Numbered from the stretch's first letter, positions 37,829 to 46,338 are shown. The stretch is 64,000 nucleotides of DNA from Phenylobacterium glaciei (GCF_016772415.1 NZ_JAGSGD010000001.1:806001-870000); one strand, 5' to 3'. Program-made: numbers and translations. Notes: a model not told the origin generated them from the letters alone.

Positions 37829-38371
37829 ATGCGCCTGCTCGCCCTCTGCGGCAGCCTGAGGGCTGTCTCTTCAAATGGCGCGGCGCTGGAGGCCGCGGCC
37901 CTGCTGGCGCCGGCCGGTGTGGAGGTCCTCCTCTATGACGGCCTGGCCCAGCTGCCGCATTTCAATCCTGATCTCGACACCGACACACCGCCGCAACCGG
38001 TCGCCGAACTGCGTCGGGCGGTGGGGGCCAGCGATGGTCTGCTGATCAGTTCGCCGGAATATGCGCATGGCGTGCCAGGCGCCCTGAAGAACGGCCTGGA
38101 CTGGCTGGTGGCCAGCCTGGAGTTCGCCGACACCCCCACCATACTGATCAGCACCTCGCCGGCCTCTGTCCACGCGCCCGCCCAACTGCGGGAAATCCTC
38201 ACCACCATGTCGGCGCGGTTGGTGGAGGAGGCCTTCGTGGCGCTCCCTCTGCGCGGGCGGCCTCTGGACGCCGGGGCCATCGCCGCCGATCCGGCGCTGT
38301 CGGAGGCCCTGGCCAGCGGTCTCGCGCGGCTGGCCGCGGCGATCAGCGCCGAGCCTCGCGCGGACCGGTAG
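37829..38371 (+). CDS. NAD(P)H-dependent FMN reductase family protein
   Basis: This is a 180-residue flavodoxin-fold reductase. The phosphate-binding loop is LCGSLRAVSSNGAAL (about 6-20), the flavin-contact segment is ISSPEYAHGVPGALKNGLDWL in the middle, and STSPAS follows. It reduces FMN, quinones or azo compounds with NAD(P)H in the cytoplasm; the exact substrate cannot be told. The ATG at 37829 places the binding loop at the usual distance, and a longer frame to 37664 has no ribosome site. Confidence 0.9.
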   Translation: MRLLALCGSLRAVSSNGAALEAAALLAPAGVEVLLYDGLAQLPHFNPDLDTDTPPQPVAELRRAVGASDGLLISSPEYAHGVPGALKNGLDWLVASLEFADTPTILISTSPASVHAPAQLREILTTMSARLVEEAFVALPLRGRPLDAGAIAADPALSEALASGLARLAAAISAEPRADR

Positions 38372-38426
38372 CCGGTGACCTCGCCAACCAGATAAAGGAT
38401 AAGAGGATCAAGACGGAGGACAGGGC

Positions 38427-39413
38427 TTGCGGCATGAGAAGGCGACACGGCTGCTGGAGCTGGCCCGTCTTCTGGCCTCCTCCGCCGAGGGGCTGACCCT
38501 CGATGAGATGGCCCAGGCCATGGGGGTGGGACGGCGCACCGCCGAGCGGATGCGCGACGCGGTGCGCGACGCCTTCCCGCAGATGGACGAGATCGACGAC
38601 CCCCCCACCAAGCGGTTCAAGATCCCCTCCGGCCTCGACGGCATTTTCCAGGCGCCCACCGCCGATGAGTTCGCCGCCCTGCATGCCGCGGCCGAACAGT
38701 TCCGAGCCATGGGCGCAACCGGGCGGTCGGCTGCCTTGTTGAACCTGGAACAGAAGGTGCTGTCGGCCATGCGGGCCGGCGTGCGCCGCAAGCTCGCCCC
38801 GGACCTGGAGGCTCTGTTGGAAGCCGAGGCCATCTCCATCCACGCTGGCCCCCGGCCCTTCGAGGACGAGAGCGTGCTGGGCGCGATCCGCGACGCCATC
38901 AAGTCCCTGCGGCGCCTGCGCTTCAAATACCAGGGCGGCTCGACGCCTGGGCGGGTGCGGGAGATCACCCCGTTCGGGGTGCTGTTCGGGCGGTCCAACT
39001 ATCTGGTGGGGGCGGAGGGGAATTCAAAGGAGCCGCGCACCTGGCGGCTGGACCGGGTGGCCGACCTGGAGGTCACCGAGACCTTCGGCGCCAAGCCGGA
39101 GGACTTCACCCTGCAGGCCTTCGTCGAACGCTCCTTCGGCATCTATCAGGACGAGGTCGAAGAGGTGCGGCTGCGCATCCTGCCCCACGGGGCGGAGGAG
39201 GCCATGGGCTGGCGATTCCACCCGACCCAGAGGCTGGAGCCCCTGGCCGACGGCGGGGTGCTGGCGACCTTCCACGCCGGCGGCATGCGGGAGCTGGCCT
39301 GGCACCTGTTCACCTGGGGCGACAAGGTGGAGATCCTGGGCCCTGAGCGGCTGAAGCAGATGATGCGTGATGAACTCGCCGTGGCGCTCGCCGCCCACGG
39401 CGCGCCATGCTGA
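38427..39413 (+). CDS. WYL-domain transcriptional regulator
   Basis: This 328-residue protein has an N-terminal helix-turn-helix (about 3-60: LDEMAQAMGVGRRTAERMRDAV) and a C-terminal WYL domain with the ligand-binding pattern RLRFKYQGG...REITPFGVLFGRSNYLVGA, followed by the WCX extension. Such proteins sense oligonucleotides or other ligands. The start is TTG with GGAGG six bases before it; no ATG gives a complete HTH. The stop overlaps the start of the glycosidase gene by seven bases, which ties its expression to that enzyme. Confidence 0.88.
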   Translation: MRHEKATRLLELARLLASSAEGLTLDEMAQAMGVGRRTAERMRDAVRDAFPQMDEIDDPPTKRFKIPSGLDGIFQAPTADEFAALHAAAEQFRAMGATGRSAALLNLEQKVLSAMRAGVRRKLAPDLEALLEAEAISIHAGPRPFEDESVLGAIRDAIKSLRRLRFKYQGGSTPGRVREITPFGVLFGRSNYLVGAEGNSKEPRTWRLDRVADLEVTETFGAKPEDFTLQAFVERSFGIYQDEVEEVRLRILPHGAEEAMGWRFHPTQRLEPLADGGVLATFHAGGMRELAWHLFTWGDKVEILGPERLKQMMRDELAVALAAHGAPC

Positions 39414-41125
39414 CCCCGCGCGCCGACGGCCGGGTGGAGAGCACGGTCCCGGTTCTGCTGCCGATCATGGGGCCGCGCCTGCAGGGCGAGCTGCATCCCG
39501 ACGGCCGGCTGGAGCTAGCCCTATGGGGCGCCGGCGACCTCGGACGGCTGCGGTTCTCCGCCCTGGCCGGACCTTACGTCCACGCCCCGAACCTGGTGAC
39601 CACGCCTACGGGCGGGGCCTATGCGGCCCAGTCCGACCCGGTGCTGGTGCTGAAGGGCGTGGCCTATCGTGGCTTCACCCCGGCGCGGAAATGCGCCTCG
39701 TGGGACCGCACCGCGCATCCGAAATCCAAGGTGACTCGCAAAGGCGAGCGGCGGCGGATCGACCTGCCATGGGCGGTTGTGTTGCTGGAGACGCGCGGTC
39801 CCGACCTGGTGATCTCAGCCGGCGCCCACGTCGACGAGGCCGAGCGCGGTCTTGGCCTGACGGTGGAGACCATCCTTACCGAGGCCGAGCACTATGCCGC
39901 CCACTGCGACCAGCTGCCGGAGGCCGATCCGGTGCTGCGCTCCATGGTTATGCAGGGAACCCATGCGGCGCTCTCGGCGGTGCGGCGCGACGAGCGCGGG
40001 CGGTTCGATGGCCTGGCCGCGGGCCTGGCCTATAGCGCGCCGGCCCGGACCTATTTCCGCGACGGCTACTGGACCCTGCAACTGTTGCTGACGGCCGCGC
40101 CGGCGGTGGTCCACGCCCAGATCGACCTGCTGGCGGCCGGCATCCAGCCCGACGGTGAGGCCCCGAGCGGGGTGATCGTCTCCGGTCCCGAGATGGCCCA
40201 GGCCTGGGAGGCGCTGCGCACCACGGTGTTCGGCTTCGACTGGATCCACAGGCGCCGCGCCGACTGGTGGAGCGACCACTTCGACTCGCCGTTGTTCTTC
40301 GTCCTGACCCTGGGAGATTACGTCCGCGCCACCGGGGACACCGAGCCGGTGGACCGGAATTGGCCTTTCGTGCGGGCGATCTACGAACGCTATCTCGGAC
40401 TTTCCGTGAACGGCCTTCCGGTGAAGCCGCGCCACGACCGCGACTGGGCCGACAACGTCTATCGCTCGGGCCTGGTGAGCTACGATATCGGCCTGTGGGT
40501 CGGCGCCCTGGACGCCATCGTCGCGCTGGGAGCGGCGCAGGACCCGGCGCTAGCGGCGGAGGCCAGGGCGACGGCGGTTGAGACGCGGGCGGCGGTGGCG
40601 GCCCAGATGAAGCGGCCGCATGGCGGCTATCCCGACTATCTCGACGGGCCGGCCGGCGTCGCCGAGGACCACCTGACCCTCGACAGCCTGACCCTGCTGC
40701 GCCACGACGCCGTGCCGGAGACCGACGCCCTGGAGGTGCTGGAGCGCGTCCGCCGCGATCTGGAGAGCCGCCACAACGCCGCCCAGGGCTTCGGAGACTG
40801 GGGCATGCTCTGCGCCTATCCGCCCTTCAGCCGGCGCGGCGACCTGAGGTCGAAGACCGTGTTCCCGTTCCGCTACCACAACGGCTCCGACTGGCCCTGG
40901 CTGGACGGGCTCTATGCCGGCGAGCGCCTGCGGCGCGGCCTGCCGGGCTGGCGCTATCCGATGGTCCGCTGGTGGGAATTCTGCCTCAGCCAGGGCTGGA
41001 TGGGGGCGGTGGAATACTTCTCCCCGCCCTGGGGCCGCGGGTCGCTGCTGCAGGGCTGGTCCAGCCTGCCGGCGGCGGTGGCCCTGGCGCACAAGGACGT
41101 CGTGCTCAAGGGCGATCTCGACTGA
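39407..41125 (+). CDS. Six-hairpin glycosidase-like protein
   Basis: The 572 residues divide into an N-terminal beta-rich domain (about 1-165) and an (alpha/alpha)6 barrel (about 180-565). Candidate active-site segments are RTYFRDGYWTLQLLLTA, KPRHDRDWADNVYRSG and HNGSDWPWLDGLYAGERLRRG, a layout like amylo-1,6-glucosidase, GH63 and related families. It has no signal peptide, so it acts inside the cell on an oligosaccharide or glucoside. It overlaps the WYL regulator gene, and a 40-bp palindrome begins at its stop codon. The exact glycoside hydrolase family is not certain. Confidence 0.78.
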   Translation: MLTPRADGRVESTVPVLLPIMGPRLQGELHPDGRLELALWGAGDLGRLRFSALAGPYVHAPNLVTTPTGGAYAAQSDPVLVLKGVAYRGFTPARKCASWDRTAHPKSKVTRKGERRRIDLPWAVVLLETRGPDLVISAGAHVDEAERGLGLTVETILTEAEHYAAHCDQLPEADPVLRSMVMQGTHAALSAVRRDERGRFDGLAAGLAYSAPARTYFRDGYWTLQLLLTAAPAVVHAQIDLLAAGIQPDGEAPSGVIVSGPEMAQAWEALRTTVFGFDWIHRRRADWWSDHFDSPLFFVLTLGDYVRATGDTEPVDRNWPFVRAIYERYLGLSVNGLPVKPRHDRDWADNVYRSGLVSYDIGLWVGALDAIVALGAAQDPALAAEARATAVETRAAVAAQMKRPHGGYPDYLDGPAGVAEDHLTLDSLTLLRHDAVPETDALEVLERVRRDLESRHNAAQGFGDWGMLCAYPPFSRRGDLRSKTVFPFRYHNGSDWPWLDGLYAGERLRRGLPGWRYPMVRWWEFCLSQGWMGAVEYFSPPWGRGSLLQGWSSLPAAVALAHKDVVLKGDLD

Positions 41126-41161
41126 CCACGTCCTCTCCCGCGCGGGAGAGGACGTGGTCAG
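41122..41161. terminator. Perfect 40-bp palindrome, likely bidirectional terminator
   Basis: Arms of 20 bases match without error (left CTGACCACGTCCTCTCCCGC) and meet with no loop bases, spanning the glycosidase stop codon and ending four bases before the metZ stop. It lies exactly between convergent genes. There is no T-run on either side, so termination would be by a strong hairpin; extrusion as a cruciform is also possible. Confidence 0.55.
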
Positions 41162-41165
41162 ATCT

Positions 41166-42350
41166 CTAGGCCGCGTCGAGGGCCCGTTCGACGTCCCGGG
41201 TCAGATCCCCGGCGCCTTCGAGCCCGACGCTCATACGCACCCAGCCCTCGGTCAGGCCGATGCTCAGGCGTTCGGCCTCGGGCATGGAGCGGTGGGTGGT
41301 GGTGGACGGGTGCGTGGCCATCGACTTGGCGTCGCCCAGGTTGTTGGAGATGTCGACGATGGCGAGCGTATCGAGGAACCGCCAGGCGGCCTCGCGGCTC
41401 CCCAGGTCGAAGGCCACCACATTGCCACCCCCCGACATCTGGTTGGCGATGATGGCCGCCTGGGGGTGATCGGGACGGCCCGGATAGATCACCTGATTGC
41501 ACTTGGCGTGCGCGCCGATGGCGTCGGCGATCTTGGCGGCGTTCTCGGTCTGGCGGCGCACCCGCAGGTCCAGGGTCTCCAGGCCCTTCAGCAGCACCCA
41601 GGCGTTGAAGGGCGACAGGGCCGGGCCGGTGTGGCGCAGCAGGTCCTTGTAGCTCTCGGTCATCAGCTCGCTGGCGCCCAGGATCGCGCCCCCCAGCACC
41701 CGGCCCTGGCCGTCGATATGCTTGGTGGCCGAATAGACGACAATGTCGGCGCCGAGCGCGAGCGGCTTCTGGAAGATCGGGGTGGCGAAGACATTGTCCA
41801 CCACCAGCTTGGCGCCGGCGGCATGGGCCACGTCGGCCACCGCGCCGATGGCGGTCACCTCAAGCAGCGGGTTGGCAGGCGTCTCCACCAGGAAGACCTT
41901 GGTGTTGGGGCGTACCGCGTTCTTCCACGCCTCGATGTCGGTGGCGTCGACGAAGGTCACCTCCACCCCGTAGCGCGGCATCAGTTCCGACAGGATCCAG
42001 CGGCAGGAGCCGAACAGGGCCCGGCCCGCCACGATGTGGTCGCCGGTCCGCACCAGCCCCTGCAGGGCCACATGCACCGCGGCCATGCCCGAGGCGGTGG
42101 CCCGGCACTGCTCAGCGCCTTCAAGAAGCGCCAGCCGGTCCTCGAACATCTGGGTCGTGGGGTTCCCGAAGCGCTGGTAGATGAAGCCCGGCTCCTCGCC
42201 GGAGAACCGCTTGTCGGCGGCGCTGGCGCTCTCATAGGCGAAGCTCTGGGTCAGGTAGAGCGCCTCGGAGATCTCGCCATAGGGGGAACGGGCCATACCG
42301 CCGCGCACCAGCTTGGTCTCTTGCTGCCAGGTGTTCGGATCTTCGGCCAT
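41166..42350 (-). CDS. metZ: O-succinylhomoserine sulfhydrylase
   Basis: This 394-residue PLP enzyme of the Cys/Met-metabolism family makes homocysteine directly from O-succinylhomoserine and sulfide. PLP lysine is K210 (YSATKHIDGQG), D185 lies in VVDNVFATP, and ETPANPLLEV and SMATHPSTTTH are typical. ETKLVRGG at the N-terminus fits MetZ rather than cystathionine gamma-synthase. ATG 42350 has AGGAG seven bases upstream. The gene is convergent with the glycosidase. I saw no SAM riboswitch in the 200 bp upstream, only a short imperfect palindrome. Confidence 0.9.
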   Translation of the reverse strand: MAEDPNTWQQETKLVRGGMARSPYGEISEALYLTQSFAYESASAADKRFSGEEPGFIYQRFGNPTTQMFEDRLALLEGAEQCRATASGMAAVHVALQGLVRTGDHIVAGRALFGSCRWILSELMPRYGVEVTFVDATDIEAWKNAVRPNTKVFLVETPANPLLEVTAIGAVADVAHAAGAKLVVDNVFATPIFQKPLALGADIVVYSATKHIDGQGRVLGGAILGASELMTESYKDLLRHTGPALSPFNAWVLLKGLETLDLRVRRQTENAAKIADAIGAHAKCNQVIYPGRPDHPQAAIIANQMSGGGNVVAFDLGSREAAWRFLDTLAIVDISNNLGDAKSMATHPSTTTHRSMPEAERLSIGLTEGWVRMSVGLEGAGDLTRDVERALDAA

Positions 42351-42395
42351 GAGGCGCTCCTCTTCAGACGTCCGCACAAAGCGCCCTCGCGCGCC

Positions 42396-42412
42396 AAACC
42401 GGAATCCAGTTT
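42396..42412. promoter_or_regulatory. Imperfect 17-bp palindrome upstream of metZ
   Basis: AAACCGGAATCCAGTTT is symmetrical at seven of eight pairs and lies about 50 bp upstream of the metZ start. It also contains a GANTC. It could be an operator, but there is no second copy or known consensus to support it. Confidence 0.28.
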
Positions 42413-42558
42413 TCCTGCGAAGCCCTTCAGGGAGGGCGGCATGAACCTCAAGCAGGACGTGCCGGTCAAGCTTGGCCGTTCGCCGTGCGGCTGAATCGGC
42501 TTCGCGTCTGCTTAAAAACGGAGCAACCTGCGGTGAACTATAGGGAGGACACTACAAA

Positions 42559-42780
42559 ATGCCGCTCAATATGCTGTTTCGCCTTCTCGGCCTGATCATG
42601 GTCGTGCTGGGCCTGCTCAATGTGGCCCTGGGCTTCCTGCCCGCGACGATGACCGCCAAGATTCCGGCTCAGCTGGTGCTGACCCAAGGCTTCGCCCAGT
42701 CGGTGAGCCTGCTCGGCCTCGGCGCCATGATCTACCTGCTGGCTGAGATCGCCGCCAAGCGTCCGGCCAAGAGCTACTAG
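42559..42780 (+). CDS. Small two-helix membrane protein (paralog A)
   Basis: This 73-residue protein consists of two hydrophobic helices (about 5-28 and 44-65) with a short loop and a basic C-terminus (KRPAKSY). GGAGG lies about ten bases before the ATG. It shares length, starting MP[LV]N, helix placement and ending with the protein encoded 120 bp downstream, so they are tandem duplicates. The function is unknown. Confidence 0.78.
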   Translation: MPLNMLFRLLGLIMVVLGLLNVALGFLPATMTAKIPAQLVLTQGFAQSVSLLGLGAMIYLLAEIAAKRPAKSY

Positions 42781-42893
42781 AGCATGTCAGGCGCAAGTGG
42801 GAACCGGTTCGCCGCCCGGACATGCTCTAAGTTCAGGAAGGTAGACCCTTTTTATCCGGTCAGGTTGATTCAACCTGATCCGGAAAGGGTCTA
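42779..42893. repeat. Intergenic hairpin element between paralogous genes
   Basis: There are two hairpins. The first has arms AGAGCATGTC/GACATGCTCT (42779-42788 and 42819-42828) and its outer arm begins within the stop region of the upstream gene. The second (42842-42893) has arms TAGACCCTTT/AAAGGGTCTA, CCGG/CCGG and TCAGGTTGA/TCAACCTGA around a single-base loop, with a GANTC at the apex. The layout matches the element at 15014-15116. Similar palindromes are widespread in alphaproteobacterial intergenic DNA. Confidence 0.78.
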
Positions 42894-42900
42894 GGACCCC

Positions 42901-43122
42901 ATGCCGGTCAATTTCGCGATCCGAGTCTTCAGCCTGATCCTGACCTTCTTCGGGGCGCTGAATCTCGTGATCCTGGCCCTGTCGGACCCCCTGCAAAGCG
43001 TGGTTCCCGCGGTGCTGCGCCCGGCCGCCACCTTCGGTGAGGCGCTCGCCCTGTTCGGGGTGGGCGCCGCCGTCGCCATGCTGTCGGAGATCGCCGGCAA
43101 GGTCGGGAAGAGCAAGCACTAG
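42901..43122 (+). CDS. Small two-helix membrane protein (paralog B)
   Basis: Also 73 residues, with helices at about 6-28 and 44-64 and a basic tail (KVGKSKH). It is the tandem partner of the gene at 42559: both begin MP-x-N, both have a hydrophobic N-terminal half ending near LP or L, and both share the xLFGxGAxxxxLSEIAxK type of second helix. Sequence has diverged, so the duplication is not recent. No ribosome site of note. Function is unknown; a small membrane stress or assembly factor is possible. Confidence 0.75.
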   Translation: MPVNFAIRVFSLILTFFGALNLVILALSDPLQSVVPAVLRPAATFGEALALFGVGAAVAMLSEIAGKVGKSKH

Positions 43123-43170
43123 GCGGACGGGGCAGGGGAGGAGAGTCCCTAGCCCCCTCTCCCTACCTGG

Positions 43171-43296
43171 CCGTCATCCTCGGGCTTGTCCCGAGGATCC
43201 ATAAACGCCGTGGCGAAGATCGGTCTCGGCGGCGACGTTCGCTCTCTGCGGATAGGCGGAGATCATGGATCCTCGGGACAAGCCCGAGGATGACGG
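43171..43296. repeat. Long inverted repeat, CTCGGGCTTGTCCCGAG type
   Basis: Perfect 32-bp arms (43171-43202 and 43265-43296) enclose a 62-bp spacer. Each arm contains its own small hairpin: CCTCGGG-CTTGT-CCCGAGG. It lies between paralog B and the dCTP deaminase gene. It belongs to the same family as the element at 49818-49944, with different stem bases. Confidence 0.85.
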
Positions 43297-43373
43297 CCTG
43301 TGTTGGATGAGCTCGCCCCCCAACCAACACGCCGCACTTGCCAATCCAGCCCCTCCCGGCGAGTGTCCCGCCG

Positions 43374-44402
43374 ATGACCGACGCGACCCGCGCGGGGATT
43401 CTCCCCTGCCAATCCATCGATGAGCTGATCACCCAGGGCGCCATCCTTTCGGCGACGCCCTTCGACGCCGATCAGGTGCAGCCCGCCAGTCTCGACCTGC
43501 GCTTGGCCGCCCGCTGCTGGCGGGTACGGGCGAGCTTCCTGCCCCGCCTGGGCCGCACGGTGGCCAGCCGCATCGCCGACGTGGCCATGCACGAACTGGA
43601 TCTCACCAGAGGGGCCGTACTCGAAAAAGGCTGCGTCTATATCGCCGAGCTGCAGGAGCGCCTGCACCTGCCGCCGGGCGTCTCGGCCCGGGCCAACCCC
43701 AAGAGCTCCACCGGCCGCGTCGACGTCTTCGTGCGCCTGCTGTCGGACAACCAGCCGGCCTTCGACGACGTGATCGAGGGCTATGATGGTCCCACCTATA
43801 TCGAGATCGCGCCCCAGACCTTCTCCATCCTGGTGCGCACCGGCACCCGGCTGAACCAGCTGCGGCTGAAACGCGGCAGTCCCGCCAAGCTGCTGACCAA
43901 GAGCGTCGGCGTCGACCTCTCCGACGGCATCGCCGGCTTCCGCGCGCGCCGCCATGCCGGCGTCATCGACATGGACAATGTCGACGGCCACGACCCGCGC
44001 AACTACTGGGAGCCGCTGATCCCGCAGAATGGCGAACTGCTGCTCGATCCCGGCGAGTTCTACATCCTGGCCTCGAAGGAGGCCATCGAGATCCCGGTCC
44101 TGCAGGCCGCCGAGATGACCCCCATCGACCCCTCGGTGGGCGAGTTCCGCGTCCACTATGCCGGCTTCTTCGACCCCGGCTTCGGCACCGAGGAAGCCCA
44201 GGGCGTGGGCTCCAAGGGCGTGCTGGAGGTCCGCAGCCACGAGACCCCCTTCCTGCTGGAGGACGGCCAGACCGTCGCCCGCCTGGTCTATGAGCCCCTG
44301 ACCGCCAAGCCCTCGCGGCTCTACGGCGACCAGGGCAGTCACTACCAGCGCCAGGGCCTGAAGCTCTCCAAGCACTTCCAACGCTGGCCGACTAACGCCT
44401 GA
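43374..44402 (+). CDS. dcd: dCTP deaminase, bidomain form
   Basis: This 342-residue enzyme deaminates dCTP to dUTP as the first step towards dTTP. It has two dUTPase-fold repeats: an N-terminal one with QPASLDLRL and ARANPKSSTGRVDVFVRL, and a C-terminal one with VHYAGFFDPGFG and VLEVRSHETPFLLEDGQTVARLVYE. The usual bacterial Dcd is about 190 residues; this double-length form occurs in alphaproteobacteria. ATG 43374 was chosen because the residues before it have no family character and overlap the inverted repeat region. Confidence 0.9.
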   Translation: MTDATRAGILPCQSIDELITQGAILSATPFDADQVQPASLDLRLAARCWRVRASFLPRLGRTVASRIADVAMHELDLTRGAVLEKGCVYIAELQERLHLPPGVSARANPKSSTGRVDVFVRLLSDNQPAFDDVIEGYDGPTYIEIAPQTFSILVRTGTRLNQLRLKRGSPAKLLTKSVGVDLSDGIAGFRARRHAGVIDMDNVDGHDPRNYWEPLIPQNGELLLDPGEFYILASKEAIEIPVLQAAEMTPIDPSVGEFRVHYAGFFDPGFGTEEAQGVGSKGVLEVRSHETPFLLEDGQTVARLVYEPLTAKPSRLYGDQGSHYQRQGLKLSKHFQRWPTNA

Positions 44403-44409
44403 CCACCTT

Positions 44410-44545
44410 CTCCGCTCATCCCGGCGAAGGCCGGGACCCAGGTGAAGCCCATTCCGATTCATGCGGACCCGGGTTGCCGCGGGAGGGCCATCTTGTGGGG
44501 CTACGGATGAAATCTGGGTCCCGGCCTTCGCCGGGATGAGCGGAG
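44410..44545. repeat. Long inverted repeat, CCCGGCGAAGGCCGGG type
   Basis: Perfect 32-bp arms (44410-44441 and 44514-44545) flank a 72-bp spacer. Each arm holds its own hairpin, CCCGGC-GAAG-GCCGGG. It follows the dCTP deaminase gene. Further copies are at 57215-57371 and 61098-61127, and a variant at 50793-50891. Confidence 0.85.
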
Positions 44546-44593
44546 TTTTATTGCACCCTGCGGCAGGCCGCCACAGCCAAGCTGTTGATCGCG

Positions 44594-44607
44594 TTAACCA
44601 TATTTAA
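44594..44607 (+). promoter_or_regulatory. Possible CtrA box, spacing one base short
   Basis: TTAACCATATTTAA has two TTAA halves separated by six bases; the CtrA consensus has seven. It lies about 48 bp upstream of the 66-residue protein start. The TTAACC half fits well but the spacing makes it uncertain. Confidence 0.3.
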
Positions 44608-44654
44608 GTTCGACTCGCGGTTTTCTGGAGCGTGAGGGACCAGGAAAACCCGCC

Positions 44655-44855
44655 ATGTCCGACGCGACCTACATCGCCTTCGTACCCACCGCAAAGCGCG
44701 ACCGCCTGCGGCAGATCTTGCAGACCGAGGACACCGGCCCGCTGGCCTGGCGCGAACAGCGCACCCTGTTCGGCAGCGAGTTCTACTTCTCCGGCCCCCC
44801 GGGCCTCGCCCGCAAGGCCCAGGCCTATGTCGCCGAATGGGTCATCACCGGTTAG
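44655..44855 (+). CDS. Small protein of 66 residues
   Basis: This small soluble protein begins MSDATYIAFVPTAKRDRLRQI and ends with the helix ARKAQAYVAEWVI. I do not recognise the family. It could form a ferredoxin-like beta-alpha-beta unit with a final helix. Codon use fits the host and the composition is not that of a shadow frame. A possible CtrA site is just upstream and the tRNA-Gly gene follows. Confidence 0.65.
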   Translation: MSDATYIAFVPTAKRDRLRQILQTEDTGPLAWREQRTLFGSEFYFSGPPGLARKAQAYVAEWVITG

Positions 44856-44922
44856 GCGCTTGAGTGGGTCTGCGAGACCCGCTAGAGAACCCCCACTGCA
44901 AGCCTTACCCGCTAAGGCCTTC

Positions 44923-44997
<75 letters not shown>

Positions 44998-45005
44998 ATG
45001 CTTAC

Positions 45006-45611
45006 CTACTTTTGGATGCGAGGTTTTGCAGTCACCCGTTCCGGCTCGGTTCTAGGGGAATTTTTCGCGGAGGTTACCGCCTGCGATTGGAGGACTTGAA
45101 TGTCCTTCAGAGGTCCATATACGCCTGCAGCAAAACATATTCCTGAGGCCAAAAGCAGGGCGACCGCAGCGCCGCTGACTGCGCCGGTCCATAACGCCCC
45201 GCTTGTATTGCCAGCGCGTTGTTTGGACCTCTCAACTAGTTGATGAGTTTCCGAACCTTCTTCAATGATCACCCCTTCGCGCTCGATGAAGTCAGCCGCG
45301 GCAATGCCAGCCAAGCCATCGTACCTAAGCGTCATCCAACTAACGGCAGCAATCCAGGCGACGTAAGTGATGATCGCCGCACTGAAGGCCAGGACGACTC
45401 CAAGCGCAAAGCTGTAGGCAGCCGGTTGCAGGAGGTGTGTGGCAGCCGAGGAATTCGTTTGAATGATGGCCTGCATCGTTAAGACCAGCCCGCCGCCGTT
45501 GCCTACGACCAACCAGGTTCCTAGCTGAACGCCCTGCCGCACGCCATGTTCGGTTGTCTGCTTTAGCAGTTCGAATGCGCGCTCGGCGTCGCTCTCCAGT
45601 GGGTGTTTCAT
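45006..45611 (-). CDS. Membrane protein with three helices, accessory
   Basis: The 201-residue protein has an acidic N-terminus, then three hydrophobic segments (about 30-50, 65-92 and 138-160 of the chosen protein), and a basic tail. I know no family. Base composition is clearly less GC-rich than flanking genes, and it directly follows the tRNA-Gly gene, so it looks acquired. ATG 45611 has a weak AGGTGAG upstream; the longer frame to 45731 overlaps the neighbouring lipoprotein gene. Confidence 0.65.
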   Translation of the reverse strand: MKHPLESDAERAFELLKQTTEHGVRQGVQLGTWLVVGNGGGLVLTMQAIIQTNSSAATHLLQPAAYSFALGVVLAFSAAIITYVAWIAAVSWMTLRYDGLAGIAAADFIEREGVIIEEGSETHQLVERSKQRAGNTSGALWTGAVSGAAVALLLASGICFAAGVYGPLKDIQVLQSQAVTSAKNSPRTEPERVTAKPRIQK

Positions 45612-45636
45612 TGAAGTCTGGCTCACCTGAAAAGAT

Positions 45637-46338
45637 TCAGACCGCCGGGTCTGGGAATGACGAGAGGACGCGGTAAGAGAGCTTCGTATTGGATGCTTCC
45701 ACGATCTCGATCCGAGCCCCCTTGAAGCCAATCATGTTGCCGTCCTTTAGGTCGTACTGCACATCTTGGGAGAACGGCGGACGCGCATAGTCACCGGAGA
45801 ATTCCCTGTAGAGGAACTTCACGGTTTCCCCTGACCGCCCATTGTAGATCAGCTCCTGCCGGAAGTTCGGAGCATCGAGATCGACAACCCGTGTCGAACG
45901 TACTTCAGGCGCGGTCTTGGGATTCACACCACATGCGCCGGTCACGATGAAAGCCCGGACAAAAGTTGGATCGACCTTCTTCGTGCAAAGGCCTCCAGCG
46001 CCGTATGGCGCTGTTCCCAGGAGGCCGTCGTAGACGGTCATCTTGTCGGAGTAGAAGTATGTGAACTTGGCATCCTGTTGCCGGGCTCTGAGCTTGCCGG
46101 GCGAGATGGTGAACTTCTTCAGCAGCCAGCCGTCGCCCCAGGTGAGTTCGTTTCTCAAATCCAGACCTTCGTAGGTCGTGAGCTTGCCCTTCTCGACTAT
46201 GGTGTCGCCAAGTTCGGCCTGCGCCACCACATCGAGCGGCGGGCGATTGATCATGTCCGTGCGTGTCATCACCGATTGAGTGCTCACGCACCCCGCGAGG
46301 CTAAGTGCTGCCATCGCCAGCGTAATTTTTTTGAGCAT
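45637..46338 (-). CDS. Lipoprotein of unknown function, accessory
   Basis: The 233-residue protein starts with a lipoprotein signal (MLKKITLAMAALSLAGC, cysteine at 17). The mature part is mixed strand/helix with WGDGWLLKKFTISPGKLRARQ and two cysteines (GGLCTKK, GACGVNP). No known domain is evident. Like its neighbour it is AT-richer than the surrounding genes. The ATG at 46338 follows GGGGGAA; the ATG seven codons upstream would bury the signal. It probably sits in the envelope as part of the small accessory unit next to the tRNA. Confidence 0.72.
   Translation of the reverse strand: MLKKITLAMAALSLAGCVSTQSVMTRTDMINRPPLDVVAQAELGDTIVEKGKLTTYEGLDLRNELTWGDGWLLKKFTISPGKLRARQQDAKFTYFYSDKMTVYDGLLGTAPYGAGGLCTKKVDPTFVRAFIVTGACGVNPKTAPEVRSTRVVDLDAPNFRQELIYNGRSGETVKFLYREFSGDYARPPFSQDVQYDLKDGNMIGFKGARIEIVEASNTKLSYRVLSSFPDPAV

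Noticed and set aside
42351..42558. SAM riboswitch upstream of metZ
   Set aside because: I looked for a SAM-II or similar pseudoknot pattern and saw none; only a short palindrome is there.
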